From: Dipteris shenzhenensis
Taxonomy: Eukaryota; Polypodiophyta; Polypodiopsida; Gleicheniales
Strand: one strand, 5' to 3'
Assembly: GCA_047967505.1 (NCBI GenBank)
Contig: CM106541.1
Length of the DNA stretch: 64,000 bases
The position numbers and the translations under genes are program-made. The notes beneath the pieces are model-generated. The model made no database searches and was not told the origin of the DNA. It saw nothing but the letters and a program-made list of their open reading frames with translations. Below are positions 1 through 10,199 of this stretch, one piece after another (positions within the stretch are counted from its first letter, which is position 1; each line of letters starts with the position of its first letter).

Positions 1-463
1 AATAAAATGGACATTATAGTGTAATACATACCTTTACAAAAGGGAATATTAGGGCTTGGCCAAATGCTAATCTTCCGTCACGTGTAAAATATAGACTATG
101 CAGCCGAATTGTGCTTATGTGGCAGTATGAAGGTGTCCCTTGGTGATGTGCTAGTGATGACATTTCCATTGATGTGACAGTATGATGTTCCTATTGGGTC
201 ACTATCATGATGTTGGGGAGGAGGCCGTTCCATTTTTAATCTGTTTGAAAAAAACAACCAAATATGGGCATATAAAACACATTACAAATCATATAAGGGC
301 ACTCATTCAAGATCTATAAAAGAATTAAAGGTACAAAAAATTGTCATTCACATTCACTTCTATTCAAAAAATTATATATATCGCACAAGCCAATATATTT
401 CAAAAAGGATATATATATCGCACAAACCAATATATTGGGAAAAGACAATTATAGGAAACTTTA

Positions 464-973
464 TTGCATCCACTCTCCCGTATTCCACAATCTGTGCCAA
501 TCACATCCCCTATCACCCTATCCGCTTTATCCTCCTCATCTTTTATATGTTTGATTCTTTGCTTTTCCCTTCTCCGCTTCATCCTCCCTCAATCTTTAAA
601 GTCTCCCCTCCTCTCTTCTTTGTCTCACACCACTTCCCTGCTATATCTCTCACCGTTCCCTTTTGGTCTATTGCTCGTTTGGTTCTCATCGCTCTCTTGT
701 CATTCCCTTCTTGCCATTCCCCTCCTTCCACTCTACTACTCCGTGTCACTCTGTCGTCGCTTCCTTCTCATCGCTGTCTCTCTACTACTACCAATGGCCC
801 CTAGCAAAGAATCTCTGATACCATACTTGGAGGACCTATACCATCAATATTACGATATAAAAGATGGAAAGGTAGACAAGCCATCACTCCCTAGGGTGCA
901 TTTGTGTCCCTCCACACACACCACATGCAAGGATTACTCCAACCAAGACAAGACCGATTGTGAAATCCCATAG
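464..973 (+). other. Open reading frame inside the LTR, probably not a gene
   Basis: A frame of 169 codons rich in Ser, Leu and Pro runs through pyrimidine-rich LTR sequence. The part from about 790 reads more like protein (Tyr-, Asp- and Lys-containing). It recurs at 30815-31096, and at 57186-57548 where it is cut short by a stop. I recognise no domain. The base composition alone would keep a frame open here. Confidence 0.15.
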
Positions 974-1309
974 CATTCTATTGAGTGTGTATCCTAGGCT
1001 ACATCCCAGAGGAAGGCCACACCCCCAAGGAAGCTCCCCGGAGTAAGGAGCACAAGAAAAAAGAAGTGAAGAATAAGAAGAAGAAGAGAGATGACAAAGG
1101 AGAGGGTAGCACTCTATCGAAGACCAAACAATGAGAAGACCAAAGTATTATAAAGTACTCCAATTTGGAGAATGTAATTACAGTTTCTAGTATATGAGAG
1201 GGAGCCCTCTCTTGCATATTTGTTGTAACCCCTCTTGGATATTTGTTATGCTCTATGATGAGATTATGTTTCATCCCTCTCTTTGTTATTTCTTATGCTA
1301 TATGTTTTT

Positions 1310-1912
1310 GAAAAGAGAGAAAAATTAGGGGAAAGAGAGAGGAGCAAAGAGGGGAAGAGAGGAAAAGAGAGAGAAAAGAGAGGAAAAGAGAGAAAAGAGG
1401 GAAAAAAGAGGAGAAAAGAGAGAAAAGAGGAAACAAGAGGAGAAAAGAGGGGAAATAAGAGAGAAAGAAAGGAAATAAGATAGAAAAGAGAGGAAATAAA
1501 AGAGAGAGAGAGAGAGAGAGAGGGGAGAAAGGGGATGTGAAAAAATAAGAGAAAGGGAAAAGGAGAGGAGTGAATGAAAAGAGAGGATGGAAGAGAAAAA
1601 GAGAGGAGAGAAAGAGAGAAAAAAGAGGGAAAAAGAGAAGAGAGGAAATAAGAGATGAAATAAGAGAAGAGAGGAAATAAGAGGAGAGAGGAGAAGCAAG
1701 GGGAGAAAGAGGGAAACGAGAGGGGGAAAGAGGAGAAAAGAGGGGAAATGAGGGAGGGAAAGAGAGGAAATAAGTTTGCTAGAGGAAATAAGGGGAGGGC
1801 GGAAATAAGACAAGAGAGGGAAAGTGAGGAGAGAAGAGAGAAAATAAGAGGGAGGAAGAAGAGAGAAGAGATGAAAGAAAAGAGGGAAAATAGGAGAGAA
1901 AGAGTGCTGCCT
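1310..1912. repeat. Purine-only tract (GAGA/AAAGAG) in LTR
   Basis: About 600 bases are almost purely A and G on the + strand, made of irregular GAGAAAAGAGG-type words with a pure GA run near 1501-1522. The same tract is at about 31433-32033 and 58034-58620. Frames on either strand here (Ser/Leu/Phe-rich or Arg/Glu/Lys-rich) are composition artefacts. Such tracts can form triplex DNA; nothing here shows that this one does. Confidence 0.9.
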
Positions 1913-2020
1913 TTGTGCCAACATGGACTTAGGTAGTACAGAATGTGTGTGTAGAGTAGCGACAAAGCTCCGCTTTTACTTGCATAAGGCTAGGAATAAT
2001 CTCTCTTAGGAATCCTCAAC

Positions 2021-2240
2021 ATGCAAGTTCTACTTGCAAATCCTACATGCATGATTTACATGCAAGTCCTACATCATGCCATTCCTACATGCATGTTCTA
2101 CATGCAAGTCCTACATGCATGTTCTACATATGAGTTCTACATGCAACTCCTACATGCAACATGCAACTCCTACATGCAACTTGCAACTCCTACATGCAAC
2201 TTCTATATGCAAGTTATACATGTAGAGAGAGAATGTCTTA
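2021..2240 (+). repeat. Short-unit minisatellite with TACATGCAA core, LTR copy 1
   Basis: About 15 imperfect units of 12-16 bases share the core TACATGCAA, alternating with CTCC or GTCC spacers. The array lies just upstream of the TATA box, where LTR enhancer repeats are usually found. Homologous arrays are at 32140-32345 and 58741-58945. The third has a short internal replacement near 58885. Confidence 0.85.
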
Positions 2241-2277
2241 TAATTCCTACATGGAGAGAGAGAAGCTCCCCAACTCG

Positions 2278-2285
2278 TATAAATA
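2278..2285 (+). promoter_or_regulatory. TATA box of LTR promoter, copy 1
   Basis: TATAAATA followed by CCCC, conserved in all three LTR copies, downstream of the minisatellite and about 800 bases before the primer binding site. Transcription would be expected to start near 2310, which would set the U3/R border. Confidence 0.6.
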
Positions 2286-2429
2286 CCCCATAATGGAATC
2301 ATGAAGCCCACACTCTTTGGGGCATTATGTTGAGTTCTACTTTGGTATTCCAAGCAATTGTCTCAAGTGTCCATACTTCCTTGCACTCCATGTCCAAAAG
2401 CATGTCCTAACCTTGCAACTCATCCTCCC

Positions 2430-2610
2430 CTCTCCTCCAACCTTGCAACCCATCTTCTCCCTCTCCTCCTCCTCCTCCTCCCTTCTCCTCCTCTTTCCTT
2501 CTCCCTCCTCCTCCTCCCTTCTCCTCCTCCCTCCTCCTCCTCCTCCTCCTCTTCCCTCCTCCTCTCCTCCCTCCTCCTCCTCCTCCTCCTCCCTCCTCCT
2601 CCTATGCTCT
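2430..2610. repeat. TCC/CTC trinucleotide tract
   Basis: Runs of CTCCTCCTC are interrupted by CCC and CTT. The tract is inside the LTR, in the transcribed leader if the TATA box is used. Its length differs slightly among the copies (32560-32720 and 59170-59310). The Ser/Leu/Pro-rich frames over it are artefacts. Confidence 0.9.
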
Positions 2611-3095
2611 TATACCTTCTTCCTCTCCCACTCCTATGCTTCCCCTAAACCCTTAGTTCCTCAACTCTTAACCTCCATGATCTACGAGGAAGACGAGTTC
2701 TCCACCATGTACTCTACCTTGAACCTTGGATCCTCCTTCTAACACTTGGACCTCTTCTAAACTCTAGAACCTCTCTCTGCACCTTCGAACCTCCTTCTAA
2801 ATGTTGAACCTCCCCCTAACCCTTAAACTCCTCCTAAACTCTTCAACCCCCAATGAAGGCAAAAGCCTTCATTACCCCAACCATGATCATACACATTCCT
2901 TCCACACATGCACTATGTTTCCTTAGCACACTTAAGCCTATGTCTCTCACCAGAATACAACTGGAGGTCCTAAGCTACACTTATACTACAAAAGACAACA
3001 CCAATATATCTATAGGTGACAAAAAGCCTTGGAACCCTGCAGACTGAGAATACCATGCTCTTCCTACAGAAGTCGTGGGAAAGAGCCAACATATT

Positions 3096-3116
3096 TGGCA
3101 CCGCTTGCCGGGGAGA
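3096..3116 (+). other. Primer binding site, gypsy copy 1
   Basis: TGGCACCGCTTGCCGGGGAG starts five bases after the LTR end. It resembles the TGGCGCCGTTGCCGGGGA primer site complementary to the 3' end of plant tRNA-Asp, which is common in plant Ty3/gypsy elements. One extra T compared with copy 3 suggests it has decayed. Confidence 0.7.
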
Positions 3117-3643
3117 CTAACATCTCAAGTAACGAGTAAACATACACAAGTATGTGTAAAACATGAACTACTATGAATTTTCATGAGCATAACACTCGAG
3201 GGTAAGGAGAGTAAATTTTTTTTCCAACTCTAGCCAAACATATCAACCCCAAGCATCAACCTTAGGGTAGTACCTTAAGAGATTTTCTTTCTTTCCTAAA
3301 AAGAAGCCACTTCATAAACAAATTAGGCTAGGTAATGAACATGAAGGTGTAGATTTTGCAATTTTGATCATTTCACCTTTTTATAGAAGAGCGATCCGGG
3401 CTAACCATGAAAAGTTATGGCTCGGGAAGAGTTAGGGTTTAACCCTAAACCTACACCCATTCCTATAAAAACCCACTCCCTCCCCTCATTCTTCTTCTTT
3501 CACATTTAGCCTCCATACTCTTCCCCATTCGGATCCCTATGTAAGACACTCCTCCCTCTCCATCGATAGCACCCTACTCCCATCCTCACACGGTGAGTTA
3601 TTTCGAGCCCTTCTCGCAGTGATAACCTAGCCATCCACCCACC

Positions 3644-3902
3644 CTCGGGGGGTGCACTACTTAGAAACCCTATGTATCACGTGCATTCAAGCGGTATTTT
3701 TAAAACCCCTCAACTAAAAATTTTCCCCCAATAAAAACACCACTCTTTACTTATGAACTAGGTGATTCTTTTCTAATCAGTGAATTAAAACATCCCTCCT
3801 GTTATTGGAAACCTATTAAAAATTTCCAAAAAGTTAAATTAAAATAGCCCTCCTTTTGAATGCACGTGGTATACTAAAATTTTATGGGGTGAATTCCCCA
3901 AG
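3644..3902. mobile_element. 259-bp MITE, hAT-like, copy 1
   Basis: The element starts CTCGGGGGGTGCACT and ends TTCCCCAAG. It is flanked by perfect 8-bp direct repeats CACCCACC (3636-3643 and 3903-3910). The subterminal word CACGTGCATTCAA occurs near both ends in inverted orientation. It has no coding capacity. An 8-bp target duplication is typical of the hAT superfamily. All three gypsy blocks carry it at the same site (33696-33954, 60351-60609), so it inserted before the blocks were duplicated. Confidence 0.85.
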
Positions 3903-4029
3903 CACCCACCATCCATTCGCAACAATCAACAATCCTATTACATCGAGAAAGACTTGGAGAGCGTTAAGGTGACCATCTCTTCCTCCCTTTGGATTTCTGT
4001 CAAAGTTTTCTATCCCTCAAGTTTCCTCC

Positions 4030-4382
4030 ACCGCCCTCCCCTCCACCCCCCTCCCCCCTCTCCACCACGACCCCCCCCTTCCCTCCCCTCCCTCCACCAC
4101 CACCCCCCCCCTTCCCCCCCCCCCTCCACCCCACCCCCCCCTCTTCACCCTCCCCTCCACCACCCCTCTTGCACCCCCTCCACTCCCCCCATCCCCCCCT
4201 TCACCCCCTCCACCACCCCCCCTTTAACCCCTCTACCACCCCTCTTGCACCCCCTCCAACACTCTCGCCCCACCCCCCCCCCCCCTTTTTCCATCCCCCT
4301 CCCTCTCCATTTGTGCCCCCCCTCCCCCCCCCTCTCTCTCTCTCTCCCCCCCTCCCCCCCCCCTCTCTCTCTCTTCCCCCCC
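4030..4382. repeat. Poly-pyrimidine (C-rich) tract in gypsy leader
   Basis: About 350 bases of almost only C and T (CCACCCCCC, then CTCTCTCT) lie between the MITE and the foldback element. Proline-rich frames on the + strand come from this composition. The tract is repeated at 34075-34432 and 60730-61087 with small length changes. Confidence 0.9.
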
Positions 4383-4384
4383 TA

Positions 4385-4871
4385 ATCCACTAACCTAAGT
4401 TAAATCTAACGTAACCTAGGTTAGTAGTAACCTAACTATGGTTAGTTTAAGGTTAAGTGAGGTTTTTGTTTTTAATTTATAAATTTAAAGGGGGGGTAGT
4501 GCTGGGCTACAGCAGGAGGGGATTGTGAGGCTAGGGGTAGTGGGAATCGAGTGGTGGATGGGAGAGTTGGAGGGGGTGGGGGGAAGAGGGAGGAGTAGGG
4601 GGGGTGGAGGAGTATGCCTGGGAGACAGAGGCGGTATTGGGATGGTATTGGAGGCATACTCCTCCACCCACCCTACTCCTCCCTCTTCCCCCTACCCCCT
4701 CCACCCCTCCCAGCCCCCCTAGCCTCATAGTCCCCTCCTGCTGCCATCGCCTAGTGCCGTTGACCCCCCCTCTTTATTTTTTTAAATAAAAAACCTCACT
4801 TAACCTTAAACTAACCATATTTAGGTTAGTAATAACCTAGGTTAGGCTACATTTAACTTAGGTTAGTGGAT
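4385..4871. mobile_element. Foldback (inverted-repeat) element, copy 1
   Basis: The two halves are inverted complements along almost their whole length. The outer arms read ATCCACTAACCTAAG and CTTAGGTTAGTGGAT. The inner arms are a G-rich left part (4490-4625) and a C-rich right part (4650-4765). Flanking TA dinucleotides (4383-4384, 4872-4873) could be a TA target duplication. Copies 2 and 3 are 540 bp; copy 1 has lost 53 bases near the centre. It looks like a Tc1/mariner-type or foldback non-autonomous element, but the family is not proven. A transcript would fold into a hairpin of about 230 bp. Confidence 0.8.
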
Positions 4872-5070
4872 TAGGTTAGTGGACTAGGTTGGTTAGCTTA
4901 ACTTTTGATTAGTTAGGTTAGTTAGAGCCAATTAGGTTTAATTAACTAAATAGTTAGACTAAATGCCTAGGTTATGTTGATTACTAGTAGTTTAGTTAGT
5001 ATTAACCCACATCAGTGAGTGTTTACCACAATTAGGTTAGGTTACTGTCCAGTTGTAGTAACTAAATAGT
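4872..5070. repeat. AGGTTAG-type degenerate repeat
   Basis: Degenerate repeats of GGTTAGT and TAACTAA follow the foldback, with the same word recurring to about 5070. It is not the plant telomere repeat (TTTAGGG). Similar sequence follows the foldback in copies 2 and 3. Confidence 0.6.
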
Positions 5071-5695
5071 TAGGATAATAGCCTAGGAAGACTAATTGGA
5101 ATTACCCTAGTTCAGTTCCCCCAGTTAGAGTTTAAAGGACCATTCACACCATACTTAAGGCCGAGGATCCCCCCCCACACACAAAAAGGCCCCATTTTAC
5201 CCCGATTTTAACACATCATGACTCGTCTGTTTGGTAGCCAAAAGGGACCCCATTTGAATCATGGTTTCACACACAGAAACACCACACTACGGGGCATTTT
5301 TCCATCCCATTACATGCCATTTTGGAATCCCTAGCACTCATTAATTTGCACCCCCATGTGGGCTGCTTTTCACTCTAATTTGCTTGTATATTTCCATCGT
5401 GACCTCCGACTGACAATCCATCTACACTGGCACATTTCCCTACACATGTGGGACAATCCTAGGCACATTATTAACACAAAGTTCCCTAGAACATTCGCAC
5501 ATCTCTAACCCTCGTAACACAATTATATCAACACCCGCACGTGCAATAGAGACACTCGTTGCACCTGCATGCAACTATGCTCCGGCCAACACCTTCGACA
5601 CCAATGCTCACCAAATTCACATACACCTCCATTGCGGCCAACGTCTTCTAAAATACTCTACCCTGATTCCCCCCCTTGAAATTCAAGAAATCCCT
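5071..5695. other. Untranslated gypsy leader
   Basis: I see no supported gene here. The stretch is conserved at about 35200-35710 and 61815-62455, with only small changes. It links the repeats to gag. Confidence 0.5.
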
Positions 5696-6200
5696 TTGAC
5701 TCCTCCACGACACAACATGGTAGGGTGCCATCCTGAGACGATGATGGGGAGGGATATTGACTTCGATGCGGAGGGTAACAATTTCTTTAATCACAACAAT
5801 TTTGGTAACAATAATAACAATCTAGGTAGGTGCCCCCTGGCCAAACTCAAACTTCCCAAATATAATGATAGGGGCGATCTAGCCCGATTCCTCAAGCATT
5901 TTGATGCCACATGCCAAGGGGTGGAGATCAATCCAATGAAACCAAGGTCGCCTCGTTCCCCATGGACTTAACTAAGGAAGCATCATAATGGTACCTAGAC
6001 CTTCTAGTGGAAGAAAGATCCACATGGGACCTGCTTCAAACTAAATTCAAAAGGGGCTTTCAAATGGAGAGACTACAAGATAGATCCCGCTCTCCAACTA
6101 AGCAAGCTTGAACAAGGTCGTCGAGGATGTACGCACGTACTTGGGCAAGATGAAAAGATTAATTTTCAAATGTGACCCCTACCCTAATTCAAAGTAGCTC
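5696..6200 (+). pseudogene. gag: Ty3/gypsy gag, N-terminal part, decayed (copy 1)
   Basis: Gag is the structural protein of the retrotransposon particle. The open part (91 codons from 5696) starts with an Asn-rich stretch and then reads LPKYNDRGDLARFLKHFD, close to the core of plant retrotransposon gag proteins. After a frameshift near 5945 the family signature continues as WYLDLLVEERSTWDLL and then a KRGFQMERLQD-type end, near 5990-6080. No zinc knuckle is present in this copy. Copy 3 (62456) is nearly identical. The gene is broken by the frameshift and by stops downstream. Confidence 0.75.
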
Positions 6201-6271
6201 ATAGCCTAGGTCATTGTAGGACTAGGAAAGAAAATCCACAAAGACATAAAAAAGATTAGCAGAGTTACGAA

Positions 6272-6457
6272 ATGTTCAGTGCTGCTCATGCAGCAACCAT
6301 TGACACTGAGGATGGCATGATCGACTCTGACACCAACAGTGATTATGGAAGCATTAGGGGAGAATTGGGGTCTCCAAAGGGCCCCCAATTAGTGTTTCCT
6401 AATTTCAAGGGGTTAGTGTGGGATTTGAGGTGTACCAATGGGAGTGCTCCTTTTTGT
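6272..6457 (+). other. Open segment downstream of gag, unassigned
   Basis: A short open frame of about 60 codons, rich in Asp, Thr and Gly, is shared with copy 3 at 63032. It may be part of the gag-protease spacer. I recognise no domain. It ends at a deletion junction at about 6458, where copy 1 jumps into protease. Confidence 0.25.
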
Positions 6458-7040
6458 TGACACAAGGCATATAATGAAGTCCAAGCCATAGAATGGGGTC
6501 TTCCACCAATGGAAAACGCTAATTTCAACATACGCCTTGCCGATGATTCACAAGCAAAACCCTTGGGAATAGTGAATGGCGTGTCAACAAAAGTCGGAAA
6601 ATCCTATCAAATCTTACTGGGATGTCCTTGGTTGTAGGAAGCATTAGTCCTCCATGATTGGGAAATTGATAGACTGACAATCCAAAATTGCAACACCGTA
6701 GTCATGGTGAATGTGGGGATAGGAGATATAAAACCAATTGTGCCTAGAGCATTGGATGAAACCTCTTCAACAACGATCTCAAGCAAATCACCTCCCCTGC
6801 AACAGCATGCCATAGTGGGCAATTCACAAAGCAATGTCAATAAGTGGATACAAACATTGGCAACCATCGATAACTACCATTCATTAGACCCCATCTTCTT
6901 GCAGATAGATGCTAGGGTCATGTAGGTAAATCCTCCACACACACATGAAGAATCAATCAATCTAGAGGTGCCATTCTTTATGGTTGACCTCAAGTGGGAT
7001 CATGAGCCTGACAAAGGTACCCATACCAATGATGACTTAA
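6458..7040 (+). pseudogene. Ty3/gypsy aspartic protease remnant (copy 1)
   Basis: The sequence matches copy 2 (36545-37200) but has lost about 54 bases that carry the catalytic Asp-Gly-Gly motif and about 45 bases of the central part. What remains includes the flap-like IRLADDS and the conserved LLG.PWL end, followed by an in-frame TAG at 6635-6637. The enzyme would have matured the Gag-Pol polyprotein; this copy cannot. The segment is joined directly to gag at about 6458 by a deletion. Confidence 0.7.
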
Positions 7041-7204
7041 GTCACATGTGCGGATGAAGCTCAATCAAGAGACATCATAAAAAGAAAGTCACCAAGATCC
7101 TAACAAATTGGTTAATGATATTATGCTACCCAGTACCCTAGTTCAACACCATCAGAGGCTGACGTGGCTCTATAGGAAAAAATACCCCATTCTGTAGCAA
7201 ATGC

Positions 7205-7866
7205 TATTTTTTATTGGTCTTTAGGAGCAATTTGCACTTGGTTATAGCCACTGAAGCCATCCAAGAAGCTATATATCTTGGAACCTGCCACCTTTTCCAA
7301 CACTATTTCTATTAAGCGTAGGGGATGTTGATCCCTAATTGTGGTAGCATTCACATTCTTTATGTTTACGCATATTCTAAGCTTATTGTTCCATTTAGGC
7401 ATGATGATGATAGGTGAAACCAAATCAATGTGCTCCGATCTCATAGATGAATCTAGCATCTAAGAGTTTTTCTAGCTCGTCATAAACCATGGTGCCATAC
7501 TTTGGATTTGTGCGATAAGGTCCACATACCTTATGGTGGGCACCTTCCCTTAATACATATCATGTGTACTGCCACGCTTGGTGAAATTCCTTTCATTTGA
7601 TTGTATGACGATGCTAGGCAGTCACGGTATTCCATTAGGAGTGCTTTGAGTTTGGTTTCATCTTCCTGTCGAAGCTGTTTCCCAATGAAAACCAATTTTT
7701 CTTCCTTCCCTTCAAGGGCGAGGTTTATTGTTCGCATTTTTTTCAGTCCCCCATAGATTGGAGTTTCTCCAATGTTATATATTTCTTGAAATTCAGATTC
7801 TCTTAATGGTCTTGGCATTGCTATGGGGACACTGCAACTTGTGTAATTCTTGAAGTATTCCAGCAC
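7205..7866 (-). pseudogene. Inverted fragment of gypsy reverse transcriptase (N-terminal half)
   Basis: Read on the - strand, this holds the protease-RT linker and then the early RT motifs KLRICVNIKNVN, DQHPLRLIEIVLEKV and YSFLDGFSGYNQVQIAPKDQ. The last contains the first catalytic Asp of RT motif A. The sequence on both sides is in the + orientation, and the + strand RT resumes at 7874 with the next motif of the same domain. A roughly 660-base internal segment has therefore been flipped in place, with loss of the 20-30 codons between the two parts. Internal stops and frameshifts are also present. Confidence 0.8.
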
Positions 7867-7873
7867 TTCTTAA

Positions 7874-8919
7874 ATTCGACCTTTGTAATGTCCCAGCCAC
7901 ATTCTAGCGAGTCATGTTCATAGCTTTCAAGTCATTTTTAAATAAGTTTTTACAGGTATTCTTGGATGATTTGTGCATCCACTCAAACAAAAGAGACCAC
8001 TTCAAATGTTTTCAAGCAGTACTAATCAAATGCATGAAGTATGGCATTGCCCTAAATCCAACAAAATGCAAGCTCATGGTCACCCATGGAGTTGTTTTGG
8101 GACACATCATTTCTCAACATGGGATTGCAAAACTAACATGGAGAAAATAAAAATCATCATGGAATTGCCTCCTCCTATAAATTCCAAAGGTGTACAGGTC
8201 TTTATGGGACATGCCGACTATTATAGAAGATTTATATTGCAATATGACATCATAGCTAGACCACTTTACAAATTATTAGTGAAATTCTTATAGACAAAAG
8301 AGTGTGACCAAGCCTTTGAGCTTTTAAAGTGGCACCTAATCACATCAGCCATCCTTATATCTCCCAATTGGGATATTGATTTTCATGTTCATACTAATGG
8401 ATCGAAGTATGCAATTAGGAGTGTTCTTTGTCAACTCAATGATGCAAAGATCAACTATACCACCACAGAAAAGAGAAGCCCTAGCAATGGTGTATAGTGT
8501 TAAGAAATTATGGCACTATCTACTGGCAAATGATTTTGACTTCTACACTGACAAAATGTCAAGCATTGTTGTATCTTGTGAACCGTTCATGTACAATAGG
8601 AAGAATAACCAGATGGCTCCTCTTGCTTCAAGAATTCAACTTCAAAATAGTGGTCCGCAAATGTGCCCAACACTACATCGCCGATCAAATGTCTTGGGTC
8701 CAGTCGGGAGAAGAAGCCACTGGAGTAGAAGATGACTTGCCAGATGCCACACTATTTCAAATAGATGTTGTTCCACATTGGTGTGGAGATATCATTGGGT
8801 ACTTAATGGTAGGAAGGCCACCCCCTGAAATGAAAGCAGTAGATGCCAAAAAACTAATTTTAAAAGCTGCACCCTATCAACTCATTGCAAGACAATTGTA
8901 CAAGATGGGCAAGGACTAG
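7874..8919 (+). pseudogene. Gypsy reverse transcriptase C-terminal half and RNase H
   Basis: It opens with FDLCNVPATF, then an in-frame TAG (7905-7907) where the family has Gln, then VFLDDLCIHS, the Y/F-x-DD active-site motif. GIALNPTKCK and VLGHIIS follow, then the connection domain (HADYYRRFI). A second TAG (8291-8293) replaces the usual Trp before TKECDQAFELLK. RNase H follows with FHVHTNGSKYA (Asn at the usual catalytic Asp) and REALAMVYSVKKLWHYL. A frameshift near 8560 moves the frame to one that reads WLLLLQEFNFKIVV and on to 8919. The enzyme is inactive as it stands. Confidence 0.85.
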
Positions 8920-8934
8920 GTTTTAAGATGTGTA

Positions 8935-9995
8935 ATGCCTCATGAGATCATGCCAATCCTGAGTGAAGTCCATGAAGGCATTGCTGGAGGACACTTCCAA
9001 GGGGAAGCCACAGCAAGAAAAGTCCTCCTCGTAGGCTACTAGTGGCCAACACTTTGGGCAGATGTCTATGAATATGTCAAAGGTTTTGATGTATGCCAAT
9101 GGACCACTAAACCCAAAAACAAAGACTTAAATCCTCTAACAACATTTGTTGAACAAAAATCATTTGAAAAATGGAGGATTGACTATGTGGGTGGCATCCA
9201 TCCAATAGCAAAGGGAACACAGGCATGCTACATCATTGTGGCCACGGATTACTTTACAAAATGGGCTGAAGCTAAAGCACTCAGAAAGGAAGATGCTAGA
9301 AGCACATCAAGATTATTATACGAGAAGGTGATCACCGGCGGATTTGGATGCCCCATTGAAATTGTGTCAGATAGAGGCACACATTTTGTCAATGAGGTAA
9401 TCTTAGAACTCTTGTCTGGATTTATGGTAATCCATGATAGAAAAAGCACACCCTACCACCACCAAGGGAATGGATAGGCCGAATCCACCAACAAAATATA
9501 ATGCATTATCCTCACCAAGGTAGTAGAACCACAATGTTTTGATTGGGTAGAGAAACTAAATGCAGCCTTATGGGCATACCAAACCACACTCAAGGTCAGT
9601 ACAAGGAATACACCTTTTCAATTGGTGTACAGCCTTGAAGCTATGGTCCCACTAGATTTTGTAATACCAAGCCTACGCATAGCAGTACAAGAACACATGG
9701 GAGATCATGAATCTTTGAAAGAAAGAGTCTATCAATTGGAGAAGCATATAGAGACCAGATTAGTCGCCTACCATGCCATGACAACAGAAAAATGTAGAAA
9801 AAAGGCATGGTTTGACACGAATCTTAAATTCAAAGACACCAATGAAGGTGACTTGGTCTTGTTATACAATGCCAAATTACACAAGGAATAACTCAAGTAT
9901 CTATGTAAAGGGCCCCACTAAGTCTAAAAGATTTGAGGCTCTATCGGTCATGGCCGTCTCTCCACAACCTACGAGGATCCCATAGGTTGTGTCAT
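8935..9995 (+). pseudogene. Ty3/gypsy integrase (copy 1), decayed
   Basis: Integrase inserts the retrotransposon cDNA. The zinc-binding region is near 8935-9110, with HEG...GGHF and a single clear C (DVCQW). The catalytic core is visible as VATDYFTKWAEA (first Asp), IVSDRGTHF (second Asp) and YHHQGNG*AES (Glu), where * is a TAG at 9475-9477 replacing Gln. The C-terminal part (9622-9891) ends with KGP.KSKRFEAL, a GPF/Y-like remnant, after a stop. TAG stops also lie at 8917 and 9040. Intact elements encode this as the end of Pol. Everything from 9683 on is repeated at 16561. Confidence 0.85.
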
Positions 9996-10165
9996 GCGTT
10001 CCTCAGTCACCCTTGCTCCACTACCCGTCGGCTTAGACCCCACGTAGAAGCACGCACCCCCACGTTGTACTTCACCCAGTCACTCTTGCGTAATCTTCTC
10101 TTTTACATGAGCTGGTAGAGAAGCTATGTCTATAATCCCTGCGACGTGAGGAACCGGGTTGGGGT
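9996..10165 (+). other. Post-integrase spacer with possible polypurine tract
   Basis: No gene here. The sequence ends GGGTTTAGGGAGGA at about 10151-10164, which could be the polypurine tract before a 3' LTR. The same sequence precedes the purine satellite at 17045 and 46327. The next bases (GTTCCATTT..AATCT.TTTGAAA) resemble the bases after the candidate LTR start at 211, so a 3' LTR of a related family may begin near 10166. No second LTR could be paired with it. Confidence 0.35.
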
Positions 10166-10199
10166 TTAGGGAGGACATCCATGGGTGAGGGCATGGTTG

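Larger units (their letters stand above)
211..3091 (+). mobile_element. Candidate 5' LTR of Ty3/gypsy element, copy 1
   Basis: I infer a long terminal repeat of about 2.9 kb. The proposed start is a TG at 211, in a G-rich context, and the proposed end is CA at 3091, five bases before a tRNA-type primer binding site. Inside, in order, are a purine-only tract, a short-unit minisatellite, a TATA box at 2278 and a TCC-repeat tract. Nearly the same sequence recurs at 30843-33142 (5' truncated) and 56933-59798. The CA end next to the primer site is well supported. The 5' border is a guess, because all copies also share the sequence before it (1-210). Confidence 0.55.

Noticed and set aside
1264-1965. 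Long - strand frame (233 codons, Ser/Leu/Phe-rich), with its + strand counterpart
   Set aside because: It is the translation of a purine-only tract. Both strands stay open because stops need T (or C/T on the other strand), and there are no domains.
2021-2240. CRISPR-like array of short repeats and spacers
   Set aside because: Units are 12-16 bases with no constant repeat and no unique spacers, in a eukaryotic LTR.
3954-4393. Proline/serine-rich frames of 130-145 codons, possible cell-wall protein
   Set aside because: The tract is almost only C and T, three frames are open at once, and copies differ by frame-changing length variation. There is no signal peptide or regular Pro-rich motif.
4387-5070. 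Interstitial telomere repeat
   Set aside because: The words are GGTTAGT and AGGTTAG in both orientations, not TTTAGGG tandem repeats. They belong to the arms of the foldback element and its flank.
9187-9891. Functional integrase gene
   Set aside because: The DDE motifs are present, but in-frame TAG and TAA stops and an extra codon separate them, and upstream pol is scrambled.
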